Part shown: positions 1 to 7,837 of the stretch, one piece after another
How positions within the stretch are numbered: position 1 is the first letter of the stretch
Layout of the letters: each line of letters opens with the position of its first letter
Virus record (IMG/VR): IMGVR_UViG_3300044799_000410
Span: 1 to 59,895 of that record
Source: a virus
DNA: 59,895 nt
Reading direction: 5' to 3' (one strand)
The notes under the pieces: generated by a model
What the model was told of the DNA's origin: nothing
Database searches by the model: none
Seen by the model: the letters and a program-made list of their open reading frames with translations, nothing else
Translations under genes and position numbers: made by a program

Positions 1-127
1 CGATTTTCTGGGTGGGGGCGTAGAGTATTCTGATTTGTTCCCCTTCTATGGAGAATGGCAACACGGCGGAGCACAAACTACCCACAATAATCCCTGCATA
101 CGCGACGCGCCGGCTGCTGCAGAATTC
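1..127. repeat. Terminal direct repeat, left copy (assembly overlap)
   Basis: The first 127 bases are identical to the last 127 (59769-59895). 127 is a common maximum k-mer length in de Bruijn assemblers, so this is best read as the overlap of a circular contig and not as a biological terminal repeat. The tail gene begun at 57019 continues in frame through the join to a stop at 212-214, which supports a real circle. A circular map can reflect terminal redundancy or cohesive ends in the virion. Confidence 0.95.
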
Positions 128-214
128 GTGGTAACTGTTATAGCTTCCGATAGTATCCCTGTTCCATGGGTTGTGAGTCTCGGCCCGCTTGTTATATATA
201 ACGTGTGCCTATGA
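1..214 (+). CDS. Tail tip protein, C-terminal part (continued from 57019)
   Basis: This is the 3' end of the large tail gene that starts at 57019 and crosses the circular join. In this window its codons start at base 2 and end at TGA 212-214; bases 2-127 duplicate the right end. Joining both pieces gives a protein of about 987 residues. The last residues form a short hydrophobic beta-rich tail. The stop overlaps the start of the next gene (ATGA at 211-214), so the fibre gene is probably translated by coupling. Confidence 0.85.
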   Translation, partial: DFLGGGVEYSDLFPFYGEWQHGGAQTTHNNPCIRDAPAAAEFVVTVIASDSIPVPWVVSLGPLVIYNVCL

Positions 215-2070
215 AGATAACCAGTGTTGTAGCCAAGCGGTTTGGGAACTACCAAACGAAGCCATCTGTTCTTTATGGCGTTATTGGTGACCTTTCAACT
301 AGCATTATAGAAGTGCCAAACAAAACATCAATGATTTATGTGACGCTTGAGCATTCTGGAATAGTTCTTCCTAACATTCTAAACGTTCGCGTACCTAATC
401 TATTAGGTACGCGAGTTAAGATCGGCTTTGACCCGATTACCTTCCCTGGTATCTTACAAGTTTTGGGGATACGGGATCTATATTATAAGGATGTTGATAA
501 CCCAGGGATTGGACCTGTCTGGCATCATAAGCAGCATGAATGGCCAAATCCAGATGCTGTCTACTCTCGGGGCGAACAACTTCTTCCGTCTATGTATTAT
601 CCTATCGCCGGTACGTTGACCGCAGGTATTTACCCTAACGCATACCGTCTAAGTACAGGCTGGAAGGTTGTTGACCAGATAACTATTGTCAGTCTAGCAG
701 CTAGTGTAGCATCCATTACCAGTGGGAACGCTATGTGTGCTCTTATCGTTGTAGATGATAGTGGTACTTTTGTGGCTCGGCCTGGTGCCCTTGTAGCAGA
801 ACAAGCATCCCCATTCATCTCAGCATATATGATGCTAACCGATGCCGATATTCCAGAGCCCGTGGCCGGAGACCATACAATCTGTGGAGTTAAATTATAC
901 TACGGCCAAACTACTCTACGCTGTAATGGCAACGTTAACGATTTCATCGACCTACGTTTTTCCGGTGCAAGTGGTGGTGGTAGTGGAGGACACATAATTA
1001 TGGACGAGGGGGAAGCACTTCCTGCCGAACCCAATCTTGACTTTGCTGGGGACGGGGTTACTGTTACAGATGTTCCAGGCGACAGTAAGTCTCTTGTGAC
1101 AATTCCAGGCAGTGCAGGAGATGTTACTGGCCCAGACACCAACACGGATAACTATATTCCGCAGTGGGATGGGGCAGATTCCAAGGCATTGAAGGATGGT
1201 CTGTTACTCGTCACCAGCGTAGGAAGTCCGGGAGATGATACGAGTATTGCCACCGAGAAAGCCATACGCACAGCGATTGCTGCAATCATTGCGGCTGCCG
1301 ATGCATGGGTTTTCGTAGGGGTAATAAATTGTTCTGGGAATCCTGACTATCCAGCGGCAGATTGTGGGCACACTTATCGAGTATCGGTGGCTGGGAAGAT
1401 TGGTGGAGTATCTGGCCCGAATGTTGAAGTTGCCGATATACTGCTATGCACTCATGATGGGACGGCCTCAGGGAATCACGCCACCGTAGGATCATATTGG
1501 GAAATCATCCAGGCAAATATCGATGGCGCAGTCATCGGACCGGTTTCTGCTACAGATGGTCATCTGGCTCTCTTTGATGGGGCATCGGGAAAACTTATCA
1601 AGGATGGGGGGGCGCCTAGTGGTGGGGACGTTGTTGGCCCTGCGGGTGCGACAAGTGGTCATCTTGCCACGTATGATGGAGCTACTGGTAAATTAATCAA
1701 GGATGGAGGCGCTATCCCATCAACGGTACGTATGCTCGTCTTTACCGTTGAGAACCTATTGACTATTGGTACTGGTGTAGTTCGTATCTACAACAAATCG
1801 GGGGCAGCGATAACTATTTCTCAGGTATTCATTGCAGTTAATACTGCGCCGACTGGATCGACAATTATCGTGGATATTGATAAGAATGGGACTACCATTT
1901 TCACAAACCAAGCGAACCGCCCGGTGATCAATGCTAGCGCTTTCACCGGTTTTTCGACAAGTATTGATGTTCCTGCTTTAGCCGATGGTGATTACCTGAC
2001 CTCAGATATAGATCAGATAGGAAGTACCATCGCTGGCGCTAATCTAACCGTTCATGTGATCTATAGTTAG
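211..2070 (+). CDS. Tail fibre or receptor-binding protein with internal repeats
   Basis: A 619-residue virion protein. I chose ATG 211 over an upstream GTG at 205 because it forms an ATGA overlap with the tail-tip gene. A Gly/Ser-rich linker near residues 249-257 separates an N-terminal beta-rich part (likely tail attachment) from a distal part carrying three related segments of roughly 28 residues. Each begins with a G-D/A-V-x-G-P motif and ends in a K-D-G motif, typical of modular phage fibres. The C-terminal ~120 residues are beta-rich and may bind the receptor or drive trimerisation. Role is inferred from position between tail tip and lysis genes and from repeat structure. Confidence 0.75.
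   Translation: MKITSVVAKRFGNYQTKPSVLYGVIGDLSTSIIEVPNKTSMIYVTLEHSGIVLPNILNVRVPNLLGTRVKIGFDPITFPGILQVLGIRDLYYKDVDNPGIGPVWHHKQHEWPNPDAVYSRGEQLLPSMYYPIAGTLTAGIYPNAYRLSTGWKVVDQITIVSLAASVASITSGNAMCALIVVDDSGTFVARPGALVAEQASPFISAYMMLTDADIPEPVAGDHTICGVKLYYGQTTLRCNGNVNDFIDLRFSGASGGGSGGHIIMDEGEALPAEPNLDFAGDGVTVTDVPGDSKSLVTIPGSAGDVTGPDTNTDNYIPQWDGADSKALKDGLLLVTSVGSPGDDTSIATEKAIRTAIAAIIAAADAWVFVGVINCSGNPDYPAADCGHTYRVSVAGKIGGVSGPNVEVADILLCTHDGTASGNHATVGSYWEIIQANIDGAVIGPVSATDGHLALFDGASGKLIKDGGAPSGGDVVGPAGATSGHLATYDGATGKLIKDGGAIPSTVRMLVFTVENLLTIGTGVVRIYNKSGAAITISQVFIAVNTAPTGSTIIVDIDKNGTTIFTNQANRPVINASAFTGFSTSIDVPALADGDYLTSDIDQIGSTIAGANLTVHVIYS
1117..1710 (+). repeat. Three repeat modules within the tail fibre gene
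   Basis: Approximate units 1117-1200, 1525-1611 and 1621-1710. Each encodes a VxGP segment, a T-D/S-G-H-L or similar segment, a phrase of the form F/Y-D-G-A-S/T-G-K and a K-D-G ending. Units two and three are nearly adjacent and very similar; unit one is more diverged and lies 325 bp upstream. Such modules in fibres are usually shaft or domain repeats and can recombine. Confidence 0.7.
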
Positions 2071-2079
2071 GAGAACAAA

Positions 2080-3090
2080 ATGACTCGATTGTATACAGAC
2101 GGTGCAGAGAGTGGCGATACTCTTAGATTAAATATTTCGTATACTACTGCTTCTACTGCTGCTAAACGGACTGGATCATATTCGTATCGTACAGATAATA
2201 TAACTCCGTCTGTCAAAGTCTTGCCATCTACGGCCTCGGAGTTATATATTCGGGTTGCCGGTCTTGTACCCACCAACGATACTGGAGACCGCGGTGAAAG
2301 ACAGCCCATCATTTGGAGAGCGGCAGACAATACACAACTTGGTGCGATCCGAATTATTAACGGTCTTTCTTCGATAAAAGCATATGTGGGAGGTACTGTG
2401 GTTGCCACGGCAACCGGTTGTTCAATTCTTGCAAATGAATGGCATGTTTATGAAGTACATATTCTATGTTCAACCAATCCGGCAGTTGGGAAAATTCAGA
2501 TAAAATTCGATGGTACGTTGGTTCTTGATTTCACCGGCAATACGGGTACTGCTGGTGTGACCATTGCACAGTTTGCTTTTACAACCGGCTATGGAGGCAG
2601 TGGTGCTGAAGATGATATTGCCGTCAATGATACGGTTGGCGCAGTTGATAATTCCTGGTGTGGGGATGGTGGCGTGCTGGCAGCTTTGGTGCCAATGACA
2701 GGGGCAGCCACATATTCAGATTTGATCGCCAGCACCGGAAATGCCTGGGCCTGTGTGGACGAGATCCCTGCCAATAGCACCGATTACGTCTACGAGTCTA
2801 CGGTGAATAAGAAATCTACTTATATCATGGTTGATTTAGTTGGATTGCCCTCAGGGGCTTCTATTCCAAGAGTATGGGTGGAGTTAGACGCTCTGGAGAC
2901 CTCGGCAGCCGGAGACAAGATCGCCACATTCCTGCGTAGTGGTGCGACAGATGCGCAGGGAGCAGACCAAAGTCTAACGATTGCCTATGCACGTTACATA
3001 TCTGCCGAATACCTGACGGATCCACAGGATGCGGCTGCCTGGACATTAGCCAAAGTAAATGCACTCGAAGCTGGAGCGATTGTGAGGTAG
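2080..3090 (+). CDS. Virion protein with lectin-like (laminin G/ConA-like) fold
   Basis: A 336-residue protein with a clear GGAG ribosome-binding site before ATG 2080. Residues about 1-190 alternate beta-strands in the manner of laminin-G/concanavalin-like jelly rolls, including an E-W-H-x-Y-E-V stretch, then F-D-G-T-L-V-L and a D-D-I-A-V ending that match the usual strand order. The C-terminal part is a second beta-rich domain. Placed between the fibre and the lysis genes it probably decorates the tail tip and binds host surface glycans. The fold is inferred by eye; a glycan-binding role is not proven. Confidence 0.6.
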   Translation: MTRLYTDGAESGDTLRLNISYTTASTAAKRTGSYSYRTDNITPSVKVLPSTASELYIRVAGLVPTNDTGDRGERQPIIWRAADNTQLGAIRIINGLSSIKAYVGGTVVATATGCSILANEWHVYEVHILCSTNPAVGKIQIKFDGTLVLDFTGNTGTAGVTIAQFAFTTGYGGSGAEDDIAVNDTVGAVDNSWCGDGGVLAALVPMTGAATYSDLIASTGNAWACVDEIPANSTDYVYESTVNKKSTYIMVDLVGLPSGASIPRVWVELDALETSAAGDKIATFLRSGATDAQGADQSLTIAYARYISAEYLTDPQDAAAWTLAKVNALEAGAIVR

Positions 3091-3094
3091 AAGT

Positions 3095-3307
3095 ATGTCT
3101 GACCGTAGAGTTACTCAAGTTCTTACGGATGTTGAATATGCTACTCCTACCAACGTCAGACAAGCTACACAAGTGTTGGCGATGGTAGAATATAAAACTC
3201 CTACCAATTTCCGACAGATTACTCAAGTGCTGATTCAAGTTGAGTACTCCCGGCCATACTTTTCCACTACCCTCCGAAAACTCGGGCCTCCTGCGCAAAC
3301 TGTTTAG
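3095..3307 (+). CDS. Small protein of three tandem repeats
   Basis: A 70-residue protein with no function I recognise. About the first 55 residues are three copies of a unit of about 19 residues with the pattern R-x-x-T/A-Q-V-L-x-x-V-E-Y-x-T/R-P. Repeats are conserved at the protein level, which argues for a real gene. It sits 4 bases after the lectin-like gene and within the tail-fibre/lysis operon; a virion role, perhaps beta-strand addition to a fibre, is possible but is inference. Confidence 0.6.
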   Translation: MSDRRVTQVLTDVEYATPTNVRQATQVLAMVEYKTPTNFRQITQVLIQVEYSRPYFSTTLRKLGPPAQTV

Positions 3308-3327
3308 AAATCGCTATAAGATAAACA

Positions 3328-4125
3328 ATGAAGATTACCAACGAAGGCATAAAGAGATTTATGCAGGCAGTCCGTGCCGAAATAGAATGCCACCGGAGGA
3401 CGGTCAATTTGTGGTTCCTGGCCAGTTTGATCGCCCTGATCGCGGTTTTGCTGATTGGCTCACTGCAATTGCGCGTTGCCAGTTTGCGGTTCCAGCCAGT
3501 TCCGGTCGTGGATTACCAAGCAACAATGAACCGGGAAGGCGTGTTAACTGCCGCCCCACAGATAGCAGAGACACTGCGAGCGGAATATAAAACCTCTACA
3601 CCCACATCAACACTTAGTCCTACCATCACGCCAACTCTGGTATCCACTGCCCCCGTCTCTGATGGATATTTCTGGCATGGCAAGTATTGGATCCCTGGTG
3701 TGATGTCCTACAAAACTTTGCGTTTATCAATGCCGGATTTAACAATTGGGATAGCGGTTTCTTATGCTCCCGGTGTGATGGAGGAAGTTGCACGTAACAC
3801 AGGCCGCCTCTACGACGGATATGCGGGGGCTGTGGCTTTGGAGTTATGCGCCGATGTTGAAGATTCGGTCTGGCTTCGACGTCCTGGGCATGATTGGGAA
3901 GGGCCGTTTCTGGTGATTGACTGCGCCAGACCCGAAGATCTATACGGCAATATAGTCTACGATGGAATTGTAGTAGAAGTAGACTACAATACAGCAGTCC
4001 GATGGGATTCTCTTATCACTCTCGGGATAGTGGTGTCCAAATTGCCACCGGGACAGATTGCTGGAGAACCAAGAGATTTCAGGCTGTGGTTCTTGCAGCA
4101 CGTGGAGTTTGAGGAGCAGCCATGA
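3328..4125 (+). CDS. Membrane-anchored double-psi beta-barrel-like protein
   Basis: 265 residues. A hydrophobic segment near residues 26-46, preceded by basic residues, looks like a single membrane anchor. A Ser/Thr/Pro-rich linker follows near 88-110, then a compact C-terminal domain whose pattern (G-V-M-E-x-V-A-R-N, D-G-Y-A-G, P-G-H-D-W-E-G-P-F-L-V, V-E-V-D-Y-x-T-A) resembles RlpA/DPBB-like domains. It overlaps the lysin gene by ATGA and starts the lysis block, so a role in envelope disruption, anchoring or spanin-like function is plausible. No ribosome-binding site is obvious before ATG 3328. Confidence 0.55.
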   Translation: MKITNEGIKRFMQAVRAEIECHRRTVNLWFLASLIALIAVLLIGSLQLRVASLRFQPVPVVDYQATMNREGVLTAAPQIAETLRAEYKTSTPTSTLSPTITPTLVSTAPVSDGYFWHGKYWIPGVMSYKTLRLSMPDLTIGIAVSYAPGVMEEVARNTGRLYDGYAGAVALELCADVEDSVWLRRPGHDWEGPFLVIDCARPEDLYGNIVYDGIVVEVDYNTAVRWDSLITLGIVVSKLPPGQIAGEPRDFRLWFLQHVEFEEQP

Positions 4126-5087
4126 ATTACATGCTAGACACATCTCTCTATGATTGTCGTCGGTATGTGTGGCCGACTGGTTATATCTATGATCTTCCCA
4201 TTAACTGGAAAGCTGGGGAAGCCATTGGCCTAACCTGTGCTATGATAAAGGCTGGGGAAGCGCTGCATGAGGATCCTGCCTTTCGGATGAATTGGAAAGG
4301 CGCGCAGGGACGGCCCAGGGAGGCGTACTGGTTCTTCCGCCAAAATGTCAATGCCATTGTTCAGGCGCAAAAATTTCTGTCCATCATCTTGGATGACTGG
4401 ACTGAAAGCGACTTGGCAACCGCAGATTGGGAAACAACGGATGGGATAGATCTCCCCAGTTGTCTCAGAAATGGCGGGTCATTTCTGTACGAAGTCGAGA
4501 AAATCCTGGGCAAACCTCCCGCAATCTGCACCTTCCCTGCCTACTGGAAAGCGATGGGCGGAGAAACTGCAACCAGTTTCAAGCATTACCCATTGCACGT
4601 ATCACAGTGGCCACTCGACAACTGGATCGCAAACCTCAAATTACCACCCTATTCTTTTAATAAACAAAGACTCGCCGACTTCAAAGCACGCATCGAGTCA
4701 GGCAATCTGAAACCGATGAATCTTCTTCCGTGGGGGAACGATATAACCGTCTGGCAATTCACCGCCAGAGCGTGGACGAAAGACATACCTGGTCATCCGG
4801 CAATCAAACTTGTCGCTGACATGAATGTGATACTCAAACCATGGTGGACTGGTATCGTTCCCCCACCTATTATTCCTCCTGTGATTCCCTCAAAGACATA
4901 TTTTGTCAACATTGGCGCGGCGAATGTACGCGCTGGGCCGAGTTCTGCAAACGTCATTCTGGGAACTATCGCAAAAAATACGAGGGTGATGGTGGATATA
5001 ACTACAGGCGAATACTCTCACTTCCTCCCTCAGCCACCGTACCTCGTGGGCGCATGGATATACAGTCGATTCCTGACACCAGTATAG
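4122..5087 (+). CDS. Endolysin: GH25 muramidase with C-terminal SH3-like domain
   Basis: 321 residues. The N-terminal ~230 residues match glycoside hydrolase family 25 lysozymes: an early Asp (D6) in strand one, a D-x-E motif at D102/E104, an F-x-Y-E-V-E-K-I-L-G segment, and late strand residues around V-W-Q-F. GH25 enzymes cut the beta-1,4 bond between N-acetylmuramic acid and N-acetylglucosamine. A Pro-rich linker (about 247-257) leads to an SH3b-like wall-binding domain with an N-V-R-A-G-P-S motif. No signal peptide is seen, fitting holin-dependent release. Start ATG overlaps the previous stop (ATGA). Confidence 0.85.
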   Translation: MNYMLDTSLYDCRRYVWPTGYIYDLPINWKAGEAIGLTCAMIKAGEALHEDPAFRMNWKGAQGRPREAYWFFRQNVNAIVQAQKFLSIILDDWTESDLATADWETTDGIDLPSCLRNGGSFLYEVEKILGKPPAICTFPAYWKAMGGETATSFKHYPLHVSQWPLDNWIANLKLPPYSFNKQRLADFKARIESGNLKPMNLLPWGNDITVWQFTARAWTKDIPGHPAIKLVADMNVILKPWWTGIVPPPIIPPVIPSKTYFVNIGAANVRAGPSSANVILGTIAKNTRVMVDITTGEYSHFLPQPPYLVGAWIYSRFLTPV

Positions 5088-5096
5088 GAGCACATT

Positions 5097-5324
5097 ATGA
5101 CAACCCAATTATCAAGAATTGAAGGTTTACTAACAGAGAATCTCACGAAGATCGAGGCCAGAGTCACTGCTGTCGAAATAGACAATGGCAAGTTGGGGGT
5201 GACTGTTGCGTCGAACTGCGTTGAGATAATGGCTCTTAGGAAGGCTAACGTTGTATGGTCCTCCGTAAACTCAGTCCTTATCATCATAGGTGGAATCATC
5301 ATGTTGGTTTTGAGAGGAAGCTAG
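5097..5324 (+). CDS. XhlA-like small membrane protein, holin partner
   Basis: 75 residues with a good TAGGAG ribosome-binding site. The N-terminal ~45 residues are amphipathic and likely coiled coil; the last ~20 residues form one hydrophobic helix ending in R-G-S. This is the layout of hemolysin XhlA-family proteins, which accompany holins in lysis cassettes. It lies between the GH25 lysin and the multi-span holin. Confidence 0.65.
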   Translation: MTTQLSRIEGLLTENLTKIEARVTAVEIDNGKLGVTVASNCVEIMALRKANVVWSSVNSVLIIIGGIIMLVLRGS

Positions 5325-5379
5325 TTTATCAACCGGCGCTAGCACAGACCGGATTTAGGATTTAGAAAAGGAGTGTAAG

Positions 5380-5727
5380 ATGTTAGACACATTTGTTGCC
5401 CTCACTATCCAGTTCGTCTCCCTGTTGGGAGTGGCTGCGCTAGTCGCGGTCCTCGTGAACACGCTGAAGGTCGTCGGTGTGATCAAGGATGGTACTGCTG
5501 CCTACTGGGCCTCGGGCCTCGGTTTGGCCGCATTCGTAACCGTGGCCGTATTGGGCATCTTCCGGCCAGATCTGTCGTTGGTCTTTCTGGATCAGGCTGC
5601 CCTTAAGATTGCTACCGTTCTGACGTTCATCCTGGGGTTCATTACGCAAATTGCCGCAGCCCCCTTGTTCCACAGAGCCTTGAGCGCTGGTAGCATTCCC
5701 GTCATCGGCAAAACATTCAGTTCTTGA
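5380..5727 (+). CDS. Holin
   Basis: 115 residues with three hydrophobic segments (about 8-30, 43-63 and 74-98) and an AAAAGGAG ribosome-binding site. Small size, three predicted spans and position after the lysin and XhlA-like genes fit a holin that forms inner-membrane lesions to release the lysin. Family cannot be named by eye. It is the last gene of the late operon and is followed by a strong terminator. Confidence 0.65.
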   Translation: MLDTFVALTIQFVSLLGVAALVAVLVNTLKVVGVIKDGTAAYWASGLGLAAFVTVAVLGIFRPDLSLVFLDQAALKIATVLTFILGFITQIAAAPLFHRALSAGSIPVIGKTFSS

Positions 5728-5791
5728 AGTAACCAATCCAGAGTATAATTGGCTTCTCCTCAGTTTGACCCTGGCTGGTCCCCAGGCCAAA

Positions 5792-5821
5792 GGTCCCTCA
5801 TTCCAGATGAGGGACCTTTTT
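5792..5821 (+). terminator. Rho-independent terminator after the holin gene
   Basis: A perfect 10-bp stem (5792-5801 with 5807-5816), a 5-base loop and a run of five T. It closes the late tail/lysis operon and isolates it from the non-coding DNA downstream. Confidence 0.9.
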
Positions 5822-5845
5822 GATCTTCGAGTCTATTCTTTATCA

Positions 5846-6113
5846 TCATATTAAATGATATGTATATATAGTAGTCGTAGTAGGGCCTGTGGATAAGTGG
5901 AAAACTTTTTTGCGCCCACGAAAATTCCCAATATCTGGCTTCTCCTTTCTTTTGTCCCCCTTCTATGGCGGGGGTTTGGTTAGAAGTTCTCCACAGGCGA
6001 ACTGTGGAGGAAATTCTAATAACCTGTGTAAAGTATTGAAAAATGATATTTAATGATATTTCATTGATATATGTGTGGTAAACGTGTGGTGAACTATGTG
6101 GTAAAATTGTTAT
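5846..6113. other. Candidate replication origin
   Basis: Non-coding AT-rich DNA between a terminator and the nuclease gene. It holds a perfect DnaA box (TGTGGATAA at 5888-5896), a one-mismatch box (TTCTCCACA at 5987-5995) that forms an inverted repeat with 6002-6009, two tandem copies of AATGATATTT (6042-6061), an ATCAT/ATGAT palindrome near 5846-5862, and three 11-bp direct repeats (6073-6105). DnaA boxes, an AT-rich unwinding-like stretch and iterons together are the classical layout of a replication origin. Function is inferred. Confidence 0.5.
6073..6105 (+). repeat. Three tandem 11-bp iteron-like repeats
   Basis: GTGTGGTAAAC (6073-6083), GTGTGGTGAAC (6084-6094) and TATGTGGTAAA (6095-6105) lie back to back just before the nuclease gene. 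The third merges into an extended -10 box (TGGTAAAAT, 6099-6107). They could bind a replication initiator or a regulator of the downstream gene. Confidence 0.6.
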
Positions 6114-6557
6114 ATGGACGAAACATCGATTGAGGCTCTTGTTTTTAAACGAGTAATAGGATTATTGCAAGAGTTGGGACCCGTAATTATGTCTCATCTC
6201 CAAACTATAGGCGTTCTTGGAGAGCTTTTAGTTTATCAACATCTTCTTAAAATAAAGAACGATTCTATTCATATTCAATATCCAACACAAGATTCAAGTT
6301 ATGACATTCTTTTTGGTGACGAAAGAATTGAAGTAAAAACAGCCTTACAAAACGATAATGAAAGTTATTGCATAATTATTAGAAAAAACAAAGATAAGTT
6401 TGATCATCCTTTGTTTGACAGGCTTATTGTTGTACTTTTGGAATCTCCAATGGCTAAACCCGTTTTTATAGAAATAGATCAAGATAGTGCTTTGAATCAC
6501 ACTGGGTTTAATTCTGATTTGGAGGGATTCAAGAAGAGGTTCAAGGTTCTGGACTAA
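6114..6557 (+). CDS. Predicted PD-(D/E)XK-fold nuclease-like protein
   Basis: 147 residues. The pattern G-E-L-L-V-Y near residue 36, Y-D-I-L-F near 64 and I-E-V-K-T near 73 gives an E...D...ExK arrangement like the active site of restriction-like nucleases. The C-terminal part (I-I-R-K-N-K-D-K...D-R-L-I-V-V-L) matches strands that follow the core in such folds. No ribosome-binding site precedes ATG; an extended -10 box ends 6 bases before it, suggesting leaderless translation. It is alone on the + strand next to the candidate origin and its stop overlaps the stop of the convergent - strand operon. Substrate unknown. Confidence 0.5.
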   Translation: MDETSIEALVFKRVIGLLQELGPVIMSHLQTIGVLGELLVYQHLLKIKNDSIHIQYPTQDSSYDILFGDERIEVKTALQNDNESYCIIIRKNKDKFDHPLFDRLIVVLLESPMAKPVFIEIDQDSALNHTGFNSDLEGFKKRFKVLD

Positions 6558-6946
6558 TTTTTTCCCCTTCTTTCCGGTGAAATTTCTGCCGTTCTTTTCT
6601 GAAAGGCGTTCAATGATTGTCCTTGGGGATCTGGAAGTGATTCGAAGGCCTCCTTATATCTCTGCCAGCCAGTTTCGGTGATAAACCAGGGATTGAGCCA
6701 ATCCACGCAACGTATTTTATGATCCTTCGCCATTTGGTAGGCTATTTCTGGAGGCCAATCATAGGGCGGACCTCCAAAAACCGTCATGATACAAGGTGGC
6801 AATTTGTCTGAGAATTGTTCCAGCAACAGTCTCTTCTTGGTCGGGAGACTGGCCACCAATTGCCGCATCTCATACGCCCAGGCATACCAATTCCCTCGAA
6901 TGCGTTCCAGTTCTGCCTTGTCATGAATTATTCTGAGTCGAGGCAT
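6554..6946 (-). CDS. Hypothetical protein
   Basis: 130 residues, last gene of the long - strand operon. Trp-, Pro- and Arg-rich with no motif I recognise; residues about 1-45 are likely helical. It overlaps the 3' end of the preceding gene by 26 bases and its stop overlaps that of the convergent nuclease gene. Soluble, no signal peptide or membrane segment. Confidence 0.6.
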   Translation of the reverse strand: MPRLRIIHDKAELERIRGNWYAWAYEMRQLVASLPTKKRLLLEQFSDKLPPCIMTVFGGPPYDWPPEIAYQMAKDHKIRCVDWLNPWFITETGWQRYKEAFESLPDPQGQSLNAFQKRTAEISPERRGKN

Positions 6947-7397
6947 TTTTGATCCCAGTTATTTGTTTCGCCGCCAATTTTCCCATCCGGTTATAAGAGA
7001 GAGATTTAACCGGTTTGGTAATCTCGTGTGCCGCCAAAAATGCGACCACTTCATCCATCTGTCTTGGATCAAAATGCACCTGACGCCGTGATTGTGGCAC
7101 CTTCTGATGACAGGTCGGACAAATAGGAGAGAATCCTAAACGGATCCTGGTTGATCTTCTGGCTGGTTCGTAATTTTGATCAATAATTTTTTTCGCCAAT
7201 CCGGGAGATGGCGAACCATCCGGTCCAATAATCTTGGTTCTTTTGGCCACATCTTGCCATTTCAGTTTTAGGTCATAACGTAAATGCTGCCCTTCCGCAG
7301 CCCTTTTTGCAACTTCGGTTGATTGGAGTATGACCATAAAATTAGGTATTTTCGCAATTTTGGCGTTTTCAGGTAGTACGGGTCGCAATAATGACAT
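6921..7397 (-). CDS. Hypothetical protein with CPxCH zinc motif
   Basis: 158 residues. A central helical segment (L-K-W-Q-D-V-A-K-R-T...G-L-A-K-K-I-I) resembles a helix-turn-helix, followed by basic residues and a C-P-T-C-H motif near residue 104 that could be half a zinc site. The pattern recalls small phage DNA-binding proteins that combine an HTH with a short Cys motif. AAGGATAG precedes ATG 7397. DNA binding is inferred. Confidence 0.55.
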   Translation of the reverse strand: MSLLRPVLPENAKIAKIPNFMVILQSTEVAKRAAEGQHLRYDLKLKWQDVAKRTKIIGPDGSPSPGLAKKIIDQNYEPARRSTRIRLGFSPICPTCHQKVPQSRRQVHFDPRQMDEVVAFLAAHEITKPVKSLSYNRMGKLAAKQITGIKNASTQNNS

Positions 7398-7438
7398 GGG
7401 TCTATCCTTGACCTTTTACAAGTCGTAAAGAGGTATTT

Positions 7439-7837
7439 TTAAGGTCTCGTGGAATTTTGATGAGAAACTTTTTGGTCGATTTTAGCCTGTTTTTCCATTG
7501 TAATTTTCCGAATTTCGACAATTGAAAAAACATGGATCCATTTTCCCCATCCATCATCTTCAATGAAAATAGAAGGCGTCGGTGCCCAATAAGGCCAACC
7601 ATCATACATTCCGATCTTGATAACTTTTCCCCATCCAGATCTGGGAGACCCTCCATAATCAGTCGCTTCATATTTTCCTGGGCTCGCTTCGAGGATATGC
7701 AAGTATTCGATATTCCTGGCCAGGATTTTGGGATTCATTGATCCTCCATGATCCCAATCGTGGATTTGGAAATTGTAGGTCCAGTCGATTTTTCCCAGAT
7801 ATTCTCCGACCCGACAGACTTGCATATAAGTTTTCAT
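7439..7837 (-). CDS. Hypothetical protein
   Basis: 132 residues from ATG 7837, chosen because it makes an ATGA overlap with the upstream gene; an in-frame ATG at 7888 would overlap it by 55 bases. Rich in Trp, Tyr and Gly (D-W-D-H-G-G, G-W-G-K-V-I-K-I, G-W-P-Y-W-A-P) and predicted mostly beta. I do not recognise the family. Confidence 0.6.
   Translation of the reverse strand: MKTYMQVCRVGEYLGKIDWTYNFQIHDWDHGGSMNPKILARNIEYLHILEASPGKYEATDYGGSPRSGWGKVIKIGMYDGWPYWAPTPSIFIEDDGWGKWIHVFSIVEIRKITMEKQAKIDQKVSHQNSTRP

Noticed and set aside
3240-3590. 116-codon + strand frame
   Set aside because: Overlaps the repeat protein and the anchored beta-barrel gene in another frame.
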